Shown: positions 44,914 through 53,625 of the stretch, in pieces
Layout of the letters: each line of letters opens with the position of its first letter
How positions within the stretch are numbered: the first letter of the stretch is position 1
DNA from: Leptospira_A sp046736045
GTDB taxonomy: Bacteria > Spirochaetota > Leptospiria > Leptospirales > Leptospiraceae
Reading direction: 5' to 3'
Length of the DNA stretch: 64,000 nt
NCBI RefSeq assembly: GCF_046736045.1
Contig: NZ_CP177134.1
Location: 1,612,001 to 1,676,000 of the forward strand
Notes under the pieces: generated by a model
Told to the model about the DNA's origin: nothing
The model's input: the letters and a program-made list of their open reading frames with translations, nothing else
The model's database searches: none
Position numbers and translations under genes: made by a program

Positions 44914-46521
44914 CTAAATTTTCGGTTTTTCTTCCGTTTCCGTATGGCTCCAACGTTGGTTGACATAAGCGATTGAGATAACAAGAATTGCGAAAATAAA
45001 GAAAAATACGGCTTTGTAAGCCTTAGACTGATTTTCCAAATCGAAGAAAAAAACTTTGAGTGATACTAAGATCAAAACAACTGATCCGAAAGCACGGAAT
45101 ACCGTATTTTTGGAATAAGCACCCCAAAGAAACAGAATCAAAGAATAAATAGTCCAGGAAATGGACAAAACCACATCGGATTGAACGGATGTTAGCTCAT
45201 AGGCTTCCCAAAGATTTTGGATTTGAATCGTGAGAAGTCCTCCTACAACCAAATGACCGATGATCGAAAATGATAATTCCCAAATGACTTTTGGTAAAGT
45301 GAGAATTTCTTCTTTTTCATCGGCGAGTTCTTTTGTAACTTTTGTTGCTATATAAAAAGAAACGAATGCGATTAACATCCATACAAACGCACCTGGGTTC
45401 AGAAAAGGAATGTATTTGAATCCGAAAATTTCGATCCATTCGACGTCCCATGCATTTGCATACCAATAAACCAGTAGTATGAAAAATACATAGATGCTTC
45501 CGATCATCAGTTGTGGTTGTTTGATTTTTTTTCCAAATAGATAAACGGATGAAATGATAAAAAGCCATCCTGTAGTTACGATTACATAGTTCATTCCTCT
45601 GTCTTGGTAGGAGTTGGCGATATTTCCGAATGAAATTCCGAGCAATAGATAACCTACAACCAGATAAACGAGAGCGGATAGATTGCTTTCCTTTAGAAAA
45701 AAATGAAGTAACGCGGCGGTTCCGATCAGAATCAAACTGATGATGATCAAAGGGACGGAATAGGCAAGTGTGAACGCATTGAAGATGTAGATCGTCCATA
45801 TAACATAGTTTAGTATATTAAGAACGCTGATATAAAGACTGATCCCGTCGAATTTTTCTTTTTCCAATTTTGCAGAAACGAGGAGTCCGACCAGATAAAC
45901 CAAAAATAAAATTGAAATATAAAAAAACGGTTCAGGCCAAGTCACCGGAGAAAACTGAATATAATAGGTGAGAAAGATGAGAATTGTGATGAATAGGGAT
46001 ACAGCTCTGGTCTCAGGCCATTTTTTGAGAAAACTCAGATAGATGCTCGTGATATTTAAGATGAAAACATAAACAAAAAGCAAAACCGTTTGAGAAGGAA
46101 CAGCGTTGATGATGAGCGGAGTTACCAGTCCACCCGCCAAACAAATGTTCATTAATATTCTCATTCCGAATCTGTATGAAAAATAAATAAGTGTTCCGGA
46201 TACTGCGGCAAGAGATACGAACAATGTGTACGATGACCATTGGATATGCGATACGAAACTTGCGTATGCAAATGTTGCAAATAAGATAGAAACTCCGAAT
46301 CCGGCAATGACTTCACCGATGAGTTCGATTCCGTTTGTAAACAACTTGAATCCTACAAAACAAATGGTAAGAGAAAGAAATATACCGAATCCGATTTTGG
46401 CTTCTTCAGGGATTAGTTTTTCTTCGAAAGCGACGCTCAGGCCGTAAATTGTAGCGAAAAACAGGGATACGATTCCCAAGATGAAAATCCAATTTTTTTT
46501 CAATTCTTCAAGTGTGAACAT
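44914..46521 (-). CDS. DUF2339 polytopic membrane protein
   Basis: 535 residues, nearly all hydrophobic, with about fifteen predicted transmembrane segments and no catalytic motif. The RFGMRILMNICLAGGLVTPLIIN (about 116-138) block and the repeated G-containing helices match DUF2339. Family members are usually longer (about 700-1000) because of an N-terminal coiled coil, which is missing here. The function is unknown. It is separated by 84 bp from the flavoprotein gene downstream. Confidence 0.8.
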   Translation of the reverse strand: MFTLEELKKNWIFILGIVSLFFATIYGLSVAFEEKLIPEEAKIGFGIFLSLTICFVGFKLFTNGIELIGEVIAGFGVSILFATFAYASFVSHIQWSSYTLFVSLAAVSGTLIYFSYRFGMRILMNICLAGGLVTPLIINAVPSQTVLLFVYVFILNITSIYLSFLKKWPETRAVSLFITILIFLTYYIQFSPVTWPEPFFYISILFLVYLVGLLVSAKLEKEKFDGISLYISVLNILNYVIWTIYIFNAFTLAYSVPLIIISLILIGTAALLHFFLKESNLSALVYLVVGYLLLGISFGNIANSYQDRGMNYVIVTTGWLFIISSVYLFGKKIKQPQLMIGSIYVFFILLVYWYANAWDVEWIEIFGFKYIPFLNPGAFVWMLIAFVSFYIATKVTKELADEKEEILTLPKVIWELSFSIIGHLVVGGLLTIQIQNLWEAYELTSVQSDVVLSISWTIYSLILFLWGAYSKNTVFRAFGSVVLILVSLKVFFFDLENQSKAYKAVFFFIFAILVISIAYVNQRWSHTETEEKPKI

Positions 46522-46604
46522 GTTACTTCCTCATCGGAAACCTAAACTATCCGATGGCACTTAGATCTAAAACTAAAATAAATAAAGTTTGAGATGAAAA
46601 AAAA

Positions 46605-48164
46605 TTATTTTGAATGAGGGATGGAGCAAGCTTCCGCACATTTGAATCCATCCATTGCTGCGGAAATAATTCCTCCCGCATAACCCGCCCCTTCTCCGCA
46701 AGGAAAGAGTCCTTTGATTTGAACGTGTTGTAAACTCACTGGGTCTCTGGGAATTTGAACGGGAGAAGATGTTCTGGTTTCAGGAGCATGGACGACTGCG
46801 TCGTTTGTCAGATAACCACGCATGGATGTATCAAATTCTTTAAATCCCTTTCGTAAGGATTTATAAATGAAGTTGGGGAAAATTTCCTTTAAGTCCGTGG
46901 AAACAATTCCGGGTGGGTAAGATGTTTTCGGTAGGTCATCTGAAATTTTTCCTTCTATAAAATCTAGCAGTCGTTGTGCGGGAACCGTTTGTTTTTCTCC
47001 GCCCAATACCCAGGCTTTCTTTTCTATTTCTTTTTGAAATTCCATAGCGGCAAGCGGGCCGTACTTTGCAAATGGTTTGAAATCTTCCGGTTTTAATTCC
47101 ACTACGATTCCAGAATTGGCAGTGGATCTTGATCTCTGGGAGGAAGACCATCCGTTGGTAACAATTTCTCCCGGTTTGGTGGCACATGGAGCAATCACTC
47201 CTCCGGGACACATGCAAAAAGAATAAACTCCTCTGCCGTCCACTTGTTTGACGACATTATAAGGAGAAGGAGGAAGATAAGGCCCTCTGTCTTCGCAACT
47301 GTATTGAATTGAGTCGATTAACGATTGTTTATGCTCTACTCTGACTCCTATGGCAAGGGGTTTCATTTCGATTTGAATTCCTTTGTTGTACAATAGTTCG
47401 AAGATATCCCGTGCGGAATGTCCTGTTGCCAGGATTACTTTTTTGGCCTTAAAATGATTCCCATCTTTTGTAATTACGCCGTGAATTTGATTATTTTCTA
47501 TGACCAAATCAATGACTCTTTTTTGAAAATGAACTTCTCCGCCTTGATCTATTATATTTTCACGGATGCGTTTGATGATATCAGGAAGTTTGTTTGTGCC
47601 GATATGGGGATGTGCTTCGACTAATATGTCTTTGTTGGCACCGAATGCGACGAGTAGTTCCAAAATCTCGCGGACATTTCCTCTTTTTTTCGATCTGGTA
47701 TATAATTTTCCATCGGAATAAGTTCCCGCTCCTCCTTCCCCAAAACAATAGTTAGAGTCTTCATTTACTATATGATGAACATTGATTCCCCGCAAATCGG
47801 ATACGCGTTCTTTTACATCTTTTCCCCGCTCGATCAGGATCGGTTTGATTCCTTGTTCAATCAGTTTGAGTGCGGCAAATAATCCTGCAGGGCCTGCGCC
47901 GATGATGATCACTTCTTCCGCGTTCTTTACATTGGAATAGCGGGGTAAAGTCGGTGATGTTTCGGTAAATTCTTCCTTAATGAAAACATTCACTTTTAAA
48001 TTGATGTAGATGGTTCTTTGGCGCGCATCAATGGATCGACCCGTCACTTCTATATGGTTGATATCATCGTTGGAAATTTTTAAAGAGAAAGCGATATGGT
48101 TTTTTAATTCTTCTATCTGTCCTGCGATTTCAGGAAGCAATCGAAGTTGTAGTTCTTTTATCAT
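46605..48164 (-). CDS. COG2509-type FAD-dependent dehydrogenase
   Basis: 519 residues. An N-terminal ferredoxin-like RNA/ligand fold (about 1-75) precedes the FAD-binding Rossmann motif VIIIGAGPAGLFAALKLIEQG (about 86-106). NYCFGEGGAGTYSDGKLYTR (about 140-159) and VILATGHSARDIFELLYNKG (about 243-262) are family blocks, and the end FPCGEGAGYAGGIISAAMDG (about 490-509) closes the FAD site. The reaction is not established for the family. It is monocistronic, with a 269-bp gap to the MFS operon. Confidence 0.85.
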   Translation of the reverse strand: MIKELQLRLLPEIAGQIEELKNHIAFSLKISNDDINHIEVTGRSIDARQRTIYINLKVNVFIKEEFTETSPTLPRYSNVKNAEEVIIIGAGPAGLFAALKLIEQGIKPILIERGKDVKERVSDLRGINVHHIVNEDSNYCFGEGGAGTYSDGKLYTRSKKRGNVREILELLVAFGANKDILVEAHPHIGTNKLPDIIKRIRENIIDQGGEVHFQKRVIDLVIENNQIHGVITKDGNHFKAKKVILATGHSARDIFELLYNKGIQIEMKPLAIGVRVEHKQSLIDSIQYSCEDRGPYLPPSPYNVVKQVDGRGVYSFCMCPGGVIAPCATKPGEIVTNGWSSSQRSRSTANSGIVVELKPEDFKPFAKYGPLAAMEFQKEIEKKAWVLGGEKQTVPAQRLLDFIEGKISDDLPKTSYPPGIVSTDLKEIFPNFIYKSLRKGFKEFDTSMRGYLTNDAVVHAPETRTSSPVQIPRDPVSLQHVQIKGLFPCGEGAGYAGGIISAAMDGFKCAEACSIPHSK

Positions 48165-48433
48165 AAAATTATTTTAGAAGTTCGTTTGTCCGATCACTTG
48201 GATCAGCCTAATAGACAATTCAATGAATCCGACCGAAAGAGAAAGCGATAAAATTATATCAAATTAGTTTTGTCTGTTTTCTCTCGGACTTCTTTTTTTA
48301 TTTATGGAACCTGATTTGTTTTCCGCACTTTTTTTAGTGAACTTTATATTCAAAAGAAGAGGGAAAAGCATGAATGAACCATCCAGTGATTTTCGGTTCT
48401 TTACTGTTTTTCCCTGTTTGGCTTTTTCAGTTT
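48165..48433. other. Gap between the flavoprotein and MFS genes
   Basis: Holds the promoter region of the flavoprotein gene (minus strand) and the 3' end region of the MFS operon. A 63-codon plus-strand frame from 48304 runs into the MFS gene and has no convincing ribosome-binding site or homology. I see no clear terminator or repeat. Confidence 0.4.
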
Positions 48434-49966
48434 TCATGTTTCGTTTCCTTTTTTCATATTACGAAGCATGTAAATTACTGTGGCTGCAAGGATGATACAG
48501 ATAGATGCACATATAATAGATGTAAGTTGGACGGAATTTGTAAATGCTTCTTTTGCCGAACTCAGAATGATCGAACCTACTTGTTCCGGAAGATCTTTTG
48601 CAATTGCAACGGCCGTTCCTATACTGCTCTGTGCTGCTTCGGCGGCTTCAGGTGCAAGTCCTTCAGGGATGGAACTTTCCATTTTGCCTCGGAAAACCGC
48701 TGTTCCGATGCTTCCCAAAACGGCAATTCCCAGAACACCACCTAACTCTGTTCCCGTTTCCGATATGGATGCGGCGGCGCCTGCCCTCTCTGCGGGAGCG
48801 GCACTTACGATGATGTCCGTTCCTAAAATGACTACGCAACAGATTCCTAGCGCAAGGATGATTCCCCCCGTTACAATATATGTAAGACCGGAACTTCCAT
48901 CCAACTGGGCATAAAGTGAAAAGCCGATTGCGGACAATACAAAGCCACCTGATATAACATAGGCGGGGCGAAAGTATTTGACTAATATTGGAACGAACAT
49001 GGAACCCAGAATATTTCCGGCTGCCATCGGCAATGTCCAAAGGCCTGCTTCGAACGGAGAAAGCCCGAGTATCAATTGCAAATATTGTGCTATGAATAAA
49101 AAACTTCCCAGAGCTACAAAAATGGAAAGTGTATTTGCAAGCAAAGCTACACTGAATGTGGGTGTTTTGAATAATTCCATATCAATGAGCGGATCTTTTA
49201 ATATCTTTTGTCTTTTGACAAAGAGAAAGCCGAGAATGATTCCCAAAAGAATGGACCAACCGGGAATGAGTCCCCAGCCGTGTTCTGCTATCTGTTTCAG
49301 TCCGTAGATGACGGAAAGTACCGATACGAGAGAAAGCATAGCACTCGTTATATCTATTTTGCCTGCATTCGGATCTTTGAATTCCGGCAAAAGTTTCGGG
49401 CCTGCGATTAATAGTAGCACCATCACGGGAACGCTGACCAAAAATACGGAACCCCACCAGTAATGTTCCAATAAAATCCCGCCGATTAACGGACCTATGG
49501 CGCCTCCTATGGAAAAGCTGGTTCCCCAAATTCCGATCGCGACTGTGCGCTGTTCCGGATCATGAAACATATTACGGATTAGGGACAAAGTGGAAGGAGC
49601 CAATGTGGCCGCAGTGATTCCAAGTAGGGCTCTCGTTGCAATCAGCATTTCGGCGGTAGTGGAAAATGCAGCGAGAATACTCGCTACGCCGAAAGCAAAT
49701 GCACCGATTAACAGTAGTTTTCTTCTTCCGATCCGGTCTCCCAATGTTCCCATAGTGATCATACATCCGGCTACAAGGAAACCGTAGATATCAACAATCC
49801 ATAAAAGTTGTGAGGCAGTCGGTTTAAGTTCGGCCGTTAGGTGAGGAACTGCCAGATAAAGTACAGTCAGGTCCATGGAGTAGAGTAGACAGGGAAGGGC
49901 AATGACCGCGAGACCGATCCATTCTTTTTTTCCTGCACGGAGTAAGGGTGTAATTGTTTGATTCAT
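48434..49966 (-). CDS. DHA2-type MFS multidrug efflux transporter
   Basis: 510 residues with fourteen transmembrane segments, the DHA2 (QacA/EmrB) plan. Motif A GTLGDRIGRRKLLLIGA (about 73-89), LLWIVDIYGFLVAGCMITMG (about 54-73) with the motif D1-type acidic residue, and motif C GPLIGGILLEHYWWGSVFL (about 157-175) are visible. It exports lipophilic or cationic drugs by proton antiport. It is the last gene of the operon 52240-48434 and overlaps the RibD-like gene by 4 bp. Confidence 0.93.
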   Translation of the reverse strand: MNQTITPLLRAGKKEWIGLAVIALPCLLYSMDLTVLYLAVPHLTAELKPTASQLLWIVDIYGFLVAGCMITMGTLGDRIGRRKLLLIGAFAFGVASILAAFSTTAEMLIATRALLGITAATLAPSTLSLIRNMFHDPEQRTVAIGIWGTSFSIGGAIGPLIGGILLEHYWWGSVFLVSVPVMVLLLIAGPKLLPEFKDPNAGKIDITSAMLSLVSVLSVIYGLKQIAEHGWGLIPGWSILLGIILGFLFVKRQKILKDPLIDMELFKTPTFSVALLANTLSIFVALGSFLFIAQYLQLILGLSPFEAGLWTLPMAAGNILGSMFVPILVKYFRPAYVISGGFVLSAIGFSLYAQLDGSSGLTYIVTGGIILALGICCVVILGTDIIVSAAPAERAGAAASISETGTELGGVLGIAVLGSIGTAVFRGKMESSIPEGLAPEAAEAAQSSIGTAVAIAKDLPEQVGSIILSSAKEAFTNSVQLTSIICASICIILAATVIYMLRNMKKGNET

Positions 49967-50529
49967 ATATATTTTTTTGCCGGTTTATAATAAAGCATCA
50001 CCAAACCGGATTTAAGTGTTCTTGTTTGAGTGAGCTCCAGATTTATTTTGGTTTTCAGTCCTTGGAAGAGCGGTTTGCCTTTACCAAGCAAGACCGGATT
50101 TACAAAGATTCGAATCTCATCAATCAATCCGTATTCAAGCAAGCTCAGAGAGAGATCGGAGCTTCCGAAAATGGCAAGATCCTTGCCGGGAATATTCTTC
50201 AAGTTTCGGATTTCTTCTTCTACATGATCTGCGATCAGTTTTGTATTTTGCCAATCGGCGGATTTTAATGTTCGGGATACTACGATCTTGGATAGAACGT
50301 TCATTTTTTTTGCTACAAGAGGATCATCATTTAACGCAAGTTCTGTTGGCCAGTAGCTTGCCATCAGCTCGTATGTCTTTCTTCCGAAAATCAAAGTATC
50401 AACCTGGTCCAAAAGATCTGCGGCATAATCATTGAATTCCTTTTCAACGGTATGCCAATCAATTTCTCCGTTGGAACCTTCGTAATATCCGTCCAACGAT
50501 ACCATCATTTGAAAAATCAGATTTCTCAT
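49963..50529 (-). CDS. RibD-C / dihydrofolate-reductase-like protein
   Basis: 188 residues. MRNLIFQMMVSLDGYYEGSNGEIDW (1-25) and LIFGRKTYELMASYWP (about 46-61) are the N-terminal strand and helix, and DLAIFGSSDLSLSLLEYGLIDEIRIFVNPVLLGKGKPLFQG (about 120-160) is the NADPH-binding and Rossmann-like end. These proteins reduce unknown small molecules with NADPH. It overlaps the MFS gene by 4 bp and follows the SRPBCC gene by 12 bp. A related gene is cut by the right edge of the window. Confidence 0.88.
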   Translation of the reverse strand: MRNLIFQMMVSLDGYYEGSNGEIDWHTVEKEFNDYAADLLDQVDTLIFGRKTYELMASYWPTELALNDDPLVAKKMNVLSKIVVSRTLKSADWQNTKLIADHVEEEIRNLKNIPGKDLAIFGSSDLSLSLLEYGLIDEIRIFVNPVLLGKGKPLFQGLKTKINLELTQTRTLKSGLVMLYYKPAKKYI

Positions 50530-50541
50530 ATTCGATCAAAC

Positions 50542-51000
50542 CTAAACTGTTCGCGCCAATTCTTCTTCCAGGCGATCAAAGTTTTCTTCGTTTCCTTTGA
50601 TTACATAAGATTTGGATTTGTTGCATTCTTCCTCGGATTCAAAAAGCATACGGAATGTAATTTTCGTTTTATCTTTGGAAACTTCTTCAAAATTTGCAGT
50701 TACTTTGAAAAGATGAACCGGGCTGATGTGGTCGAATATGATTAGTTCCGGTTTTACGATTTTAACAAATACGCTGTGGTTCGGATAATCGGTTCCATTC
50801 GGCCCATGCATCACAAAACGCCAGTTACCTCCAGGACGAAGATCGAATTCTTCAAAAGTATTTTTGAATCCTTTCGGTCCCCACCATCGTGCCAGCCTGG
50901 CGGGATTGGTCCATGCATCAAAAGCCTGTTCACACGAAACATTGAATGTGCGTATCGATACGATTTCCCGATCCGTAGTTTGAGAGTTCATTGCATCCAT
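50542..51000 (-). CDS. SRPBCC (AHSA1/START-like) protein 1 of the ArsR operon
   Basis: 152 residues. REIVSIRTFNVSCEQAFDAWTNPARLARWWGPKGFKNTFEEFDLRPGG (about 9-56) is the AHSA1 family opening with its W-W-G-P-x-G-F block. The rest forms the helix-grip fold ending LDRLEEEL. These proteins bind hydrophobic ligands or assist chaperones. It lies 2 bp from the paralogous SRPBCC gene (51003-51467), which looks like a tandem duplication, since most of the core blocks match. Confidence 0.9.
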   Translation of the reverse strand: MDAMNSQTTDREIVSIRTFNVSCEQAFDAWTNPARLARWWGPKGFKNTFEEFDLRPGGNWRFVMHGPNGTDYPNHSVFVKIVKPELIIFDHISPVHLFKVTANFEEVSKDKTKITFRMLFESEEECNKSKSYVIKGNEENFDRLEEELARTV

Positions 51001-51002
51001 TT

Positions 51003-51467
51003 TTAAAACCTTTCCAAGTATTCGCGGAGGCGTTCCATTGTTTGATTGAGTCCTTCCACCGCGCCGTATTTATCAACAACTTGATTTCTTTCTTCTGCAG
51101 TTTGAAATAACATCTGCATGGTAAGTTTTGTTTTATTTTCTTCTTCAAGAAAATTTACAGTCACAAGAAATTGGCCGGGATGATCTTCCAGTTCCGATCC
51201 GTGTTTGTAAACAAGTAACTCCGGTTTTTTGACTTCTATAAATACGATCGTATTCGGGTAGTCTGTTCCGTCAGGTCCGTGCATTACAAATTTCCAAACA
51301 CCACCCGGTTTTACTTCCATTGATTCTATAGTGTTTGTAAATCCCGTCGGTCCCCACCAATTTCCCACATGATTCGGATCAGTCCACATTTGGAAAACCA
51401 GTTCTCTAGGTGCATTAAACACCCGTGTGGCGGTTATTTCTCTATCTGATGTGTTACCACTATTCAT
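51003..51467 (-). CDS. SRPBCC (AHSA1/START-like) protein 2 of the ArsR operon
   Basis: 154 residues. REITATRVFNAPRELVFQMWTDPNHVGNWWGPTGFTNTIESMEVKPGG (about 8-55) matches the paralogue downstream almost block by block, as do WKFVMHGPDGTDYPN and the closing helix. Tandem AHSA1 proteins behind an ArsR regulator are a recurring bacterial arrangement, with ligand and job mostly unknown. It is 12 bp after the DoxX-like gene. Confidence 0.9.
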   Translation of the reverse strand: MNSGNTSDREITATRVFNAPRELVFQMWTDPNHVGNWWGPTGFTNTIESMEVKPGGVWKFVMHGPDGTDYPNTIVFIEVKKPELLVYKHGSELEDHPGQFLVTVNFLEEENKTKLTMQMLFQTAEERNQVVDKYGAVEGLNQTMERLREYLERF

Positions 51468-51479
51468 TTTACTTTCCTG

Positions 51480-51866
51480 TTACTTGTTAGGCGTTAGTTT
51501 GTATTTGTCCGGTCTCAACCACCATGATAAAATAACAAACGCCAACATTGCGAGCGGACTGATTACGTGTTGTGCACCCAACCCTGAGATTCCGGAAGAA
51601 ATAGCAGCACTTGTTAAGTTAAAAAACATTCCTGCGTATGCCCATTCTTTCAAAAGTGCAAAGCCCGGAACGATTATAGCGATACCACCTAACAATTTCC
51701 ATGTACCAAGAATGAGAGGGAAATATTGCGGGTAACCTAGTTGAGTCATTCCTGCAAGTACTTCCGGATTACGGCTTAGATAGATAAATCCTGCAAAGAG
51801 GAAGTTAGCTCCTAATAGAACGGTGATCACCCAATACGCGATAGTTTTGATTTTTTCTTTGTTCAT
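51480..51866 (-). CDS. DoxX-like membrane protein of the ArsR operon
   Basis: 128 residues from the ATG at 51866, which overlaps the ArsR stop (ATGA). A longer frame to 51980 only re-reads the regulator gene. Four transmembrane segments with GANFLFAGFIYLSRNPEVLAGMTQLGYPQYFPLILGTWKLLGGIAII (about 18-64) match DoxX-like (DUF4260/DoxX_2-type) proteins. It is common in ArsR-SRPBCC operons. The role is unknown. Confidence 0.87.
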   Translation of the reverse strand: MNKEKIKTIAYWVITVLLGANFLFAGFIYLSRNPEVLAGMTQLGYPQYFPLILGTWKLLGGIAIIVPGFALLKEWAYAGMFFNLTSAAISSGISGLGAQHVISPLAMLAFVILSWWLRPDKYKLTPNK

Positions 51867-52240
51867 AAATTTTCCTTTGATTTTGAATCCTTTGTTTTTT
51901 CTTTTCTTTGCAGTTCTTGCAGATACTCTTCCAAACGATCGAGACGTTTTTCCCAGATCTCCCGGTATTTGTCTACCCATGTTGCAACTTCAATCAAAGG
52001 GCCGACTTCCAATCGGGCAGGACGCCACTGCGCTTCCTTCCCCCGGGAAATCAATCCTGCTTTTTCCAAAACCTTGAGATGCTTTGTAATCGCAGGCAGG
52101 CTCATGGAAAAAGGCAGAGCTAGTTCCGTTACGGAAACCTCTCCTGATTTCAGAGTAGAAAGAATCTGGCGGCGGGTTGGGTCTGCTAATGCCGCAAATG
52201 TAAGGCTGAGTTGGTCTGGTGAAGTTGTGTATTGAACCAT
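51863..52240 (-). CDS. ArsR-family regulator of the DoxX-SRPBCC-RibD-MFS operon
   Basis: 125 residues of the ArsR winged helix: LTFAALADPTRRQILSTLKSGEVSVTELALPFSMSLPAITKHLKVLEKAGLI (about 13-64), with recognition helix SLPAITKHLKVL. The metal-binding CXC of ArsR/SmtB is missing, as usual for SRPBCC-linked members, so the ligand is probably not a metal. It heads six tightly packed genes (overlaps or gaps of 2-13 bp) down to 48434. Its start codon and second codon (ATGGTT) are the right half of an operator (52233-52248). Confidence 0.92.
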   Translation of the reverse strand: MVQYTTSPDQLSLTFAALADPTRRQILSTLKSGEVSVTELALPFSMSLPAITKHLKVLEKAGLISRGKEAQWRPARLEVGPLIEVATWVDKYREIWEKRLDRLEEYLQELQRKEKTKDSKSKENL

Positions 52241-52264
52241 ATGGTTAATTAACCTTTTGGTAAA
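52233..52264. promoter_or_regulatory. Tandem operators over the arsR start (operon 1)
   Basis: Two directly adjacent 16-bp near-palindromes: TGAACCATATGGTTAA (52233-52248) and TTAACCTTTTGGTAAA (52249-52264), each of the form TTAACC-N4-GGTTAA with one mismatch. Their junction forms the perfect palindrome GGTTAATTAACC (52243-52254). The first contains the start codon of the regulator. The core AACC-N4-GGTT is shared with the second ArsR locus at 59.5 kb. Confidence 0.7.
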
Positions 52265-52290
52265 ATATGAAATAATGAATATTCTGTCAA
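52262..52290 (-). promoter_or_regulatory. Promoter of the six-gene ArsR operon
   Basis: On the minus strand TTGACA (52290-52285), 17 bp, TATTTT (52267-52262). The -10 box overlaps the outer operator. Transcription should begin near 52255, leaving a leader of only about 15 nt before the ATG at 52240. Confidence 0.65.
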
Positions 52291-52471
52291 GGGAAAAAGG
52301 AGAAAAAAGAAAGTAGTGAATTTTGGGAGGCGGCGAGGAAAGGAAGGGCGGTAGGGAAATTGGGGTTTGGGTGTGTGAAAGTGTTTTGAGTGGAGGGGAA
52401 TTTGTGGTACCTACCGCATAAACAAGAGCATTTTGCCTATACGATTGTGGTACCTACGACAGGAATGAATC
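52291..52471. other. Gap with G-rich tract and GTGGTACC motifs
   Basis: A G-tract array suited to a quadruplex lies at 52346-52371 on the plus strand (GGG-N5-GGG-N5-GGGG-N3-GGG). Two copies of the TTGTGGTACCTAC motif follow (52402-52414 and 52445-52457), related to the one at 9561-9577. No gene. Confidence 0.5.
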
Positions 52472-53014
52472 CTATTTTTCCAAATGGGACTTGAGATGAC
52501 TCAAGCTATCATCCATATTCTGAATGATTTTCTTTTGGTTTCCCAAACATACATTCACAATCAAACTGATCGCATTCATAGGGACTGGCATTTTATCATA
52601 CATTCCGATGGTAACCTTCGTTTGGTTTTCTCCAGTGGACTCAGTTGTGACATAGGAAGAAAATTTTGCCTCAAACGGTTTTTTGAAACGGATCTGTGTT
52701 TCGAATTTTTCTCCGTCTTGTATGCCGATAATCTCTTGTTCGGCGGTGCCCAAATCCTGGATATCGCTTTCCCAGGAAGAAATAAAACCTACGGCACCAT
52801 CGGTACCTTTGTATTCTCTTTTGGCATTGGGATCTTTTTTGGACCAGGCATTCCATTGTTCGTGGTTTTTTAGAAATTTGATTTCTCCGAAAACTTTATT
52901 TTTCGGTACATTGATCGTGATCTCTCTTTCAATTTGGAAATCTCTCGGTGCGAATGCACATAATAATACGATCGCTACTACGATGACTGCAAATATAACT
53001 AGTGTTATTTTCAT
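52472..53014 (-). CDS. SRPBCC / polyketide-cyclase-like protein with membrane anchor
   Basis: 180 residues. An N-terminal transmembrane helix (ITLVIFAVIVVAIVLLCAFAP, about 3-23) is followed by a START-like helix-grip domain: REITINVPKNKVFGEIKFLKNHEQWNAWSKKDPNAKREYKGTDG (about 30-73), typical of the Polyketide_cyc family. It probably binds a hydrophobic molecule at the membrane surface. It is transcribed toward the ArsR operon, and the G-rich gap separates them. Confidence 0.85.
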   Translation of the reverse strand: MKITLVIFAVIVVAIVLLCAFAPRDFQIEREITINVPKNKVFGEIKFLKNHEQWNAWSKKDPNAKREYKGTDGAVGFISSWESDIQDLGTAEQEIIGIQDGEKFETQIRFKKPFEAKFSSYVTTESTGENQTKVTIGMYDKMPVPMNAISLIVNVCLGNQKKIIQNMDDSLSHLKSHLEK

Positions 53015-53072
53015 GTTTTGTTCCTTGTTCGTATGAAATTTAATTATTTTCGGGCCTGTGACTGAAGAGTCA

Positions 53073-53579
53073 TCAGTTTATACTTTTTTCAGATACGTCT
53101 TTTTCGATTCTATGTTCCGAAGAATTATCTACATGCAAATTATAATTCAATTCGGATTTTATTTTTAAACCTTTACGGAAAATTTTTCTGGTAAAATGGC
53201 CTTCCAGAATCAGCCCGAGAGAAAGAATGGTAATCCATTGATTCGTATTTTCCATATAACCAATCATATATGAACCGGCCAAAATCGATCCGAGTGAGAT
53301 GATCCAAAAGAAAAAATGTTTTCCAAGGAAACCGAAAACCCCACGCTCTTTCATTTTTGCACGTATCGCTTCCAATGCTTGCCCGATAAATGGAACACGA
53401 AATAGAATCGTAAACAAACCTAAAAATAAAAATGTAAAAATGGAGATTCCCAAAAAAGGAAAGATCAAATTCCACCAGAAAAGAAATCGTGCGGGAAAAA
53501 CAAGTGACTGAACACTAGTTTGGTGAGAAACCGATAATTGATAAATAAAAATCAGAGCTGAAACGAATAAACCGAACAT
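53073..53579 (-). CDS. Small membrane protein, unassigned
   Basis: 168 residues with four hydrophobic segments (about 2-17, 28-58, 87-104, 110-125), a basic loop EAIRAKMKERGVFGFLGKH (about 67-85) and a hydrophilic C-terminal tail. I recognise no family. It lies 58 bp upstream of the SRPBCC gene on the same strand and may be co-transcribed with it. AT-rich codon use is like its neighbours. Confidence 0.6.
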   Translation of the reverse strand: MFGLFVSALIFIYQLSVSHQTSVQSLVFPARFLFWWNLIFPFLGISIFTFLFLGLFTILFRVPFIGQALEAIRAKMKERGVFGFLGKHFFFWIISLGSILAGSYMIGYMENTNQWITILSLGLILEGHFTRKIFRKGLKIKSELNYNLHVDNSSEHRIEKDVSEKSIN

Positions 53580-53625
53580 TGTACCAATGTTTATAAATTC
53601 ATTCCATCGGGTAAAGTAAAATTGA

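Noticed and set aside
48304..48495. 63-codon plus-strand frame antisense to the end of the MFS gene
   Set aside because: Runs into the MFS gene on the opposite strand, lacks a ribosome-binding site and has no recognisable pattern.
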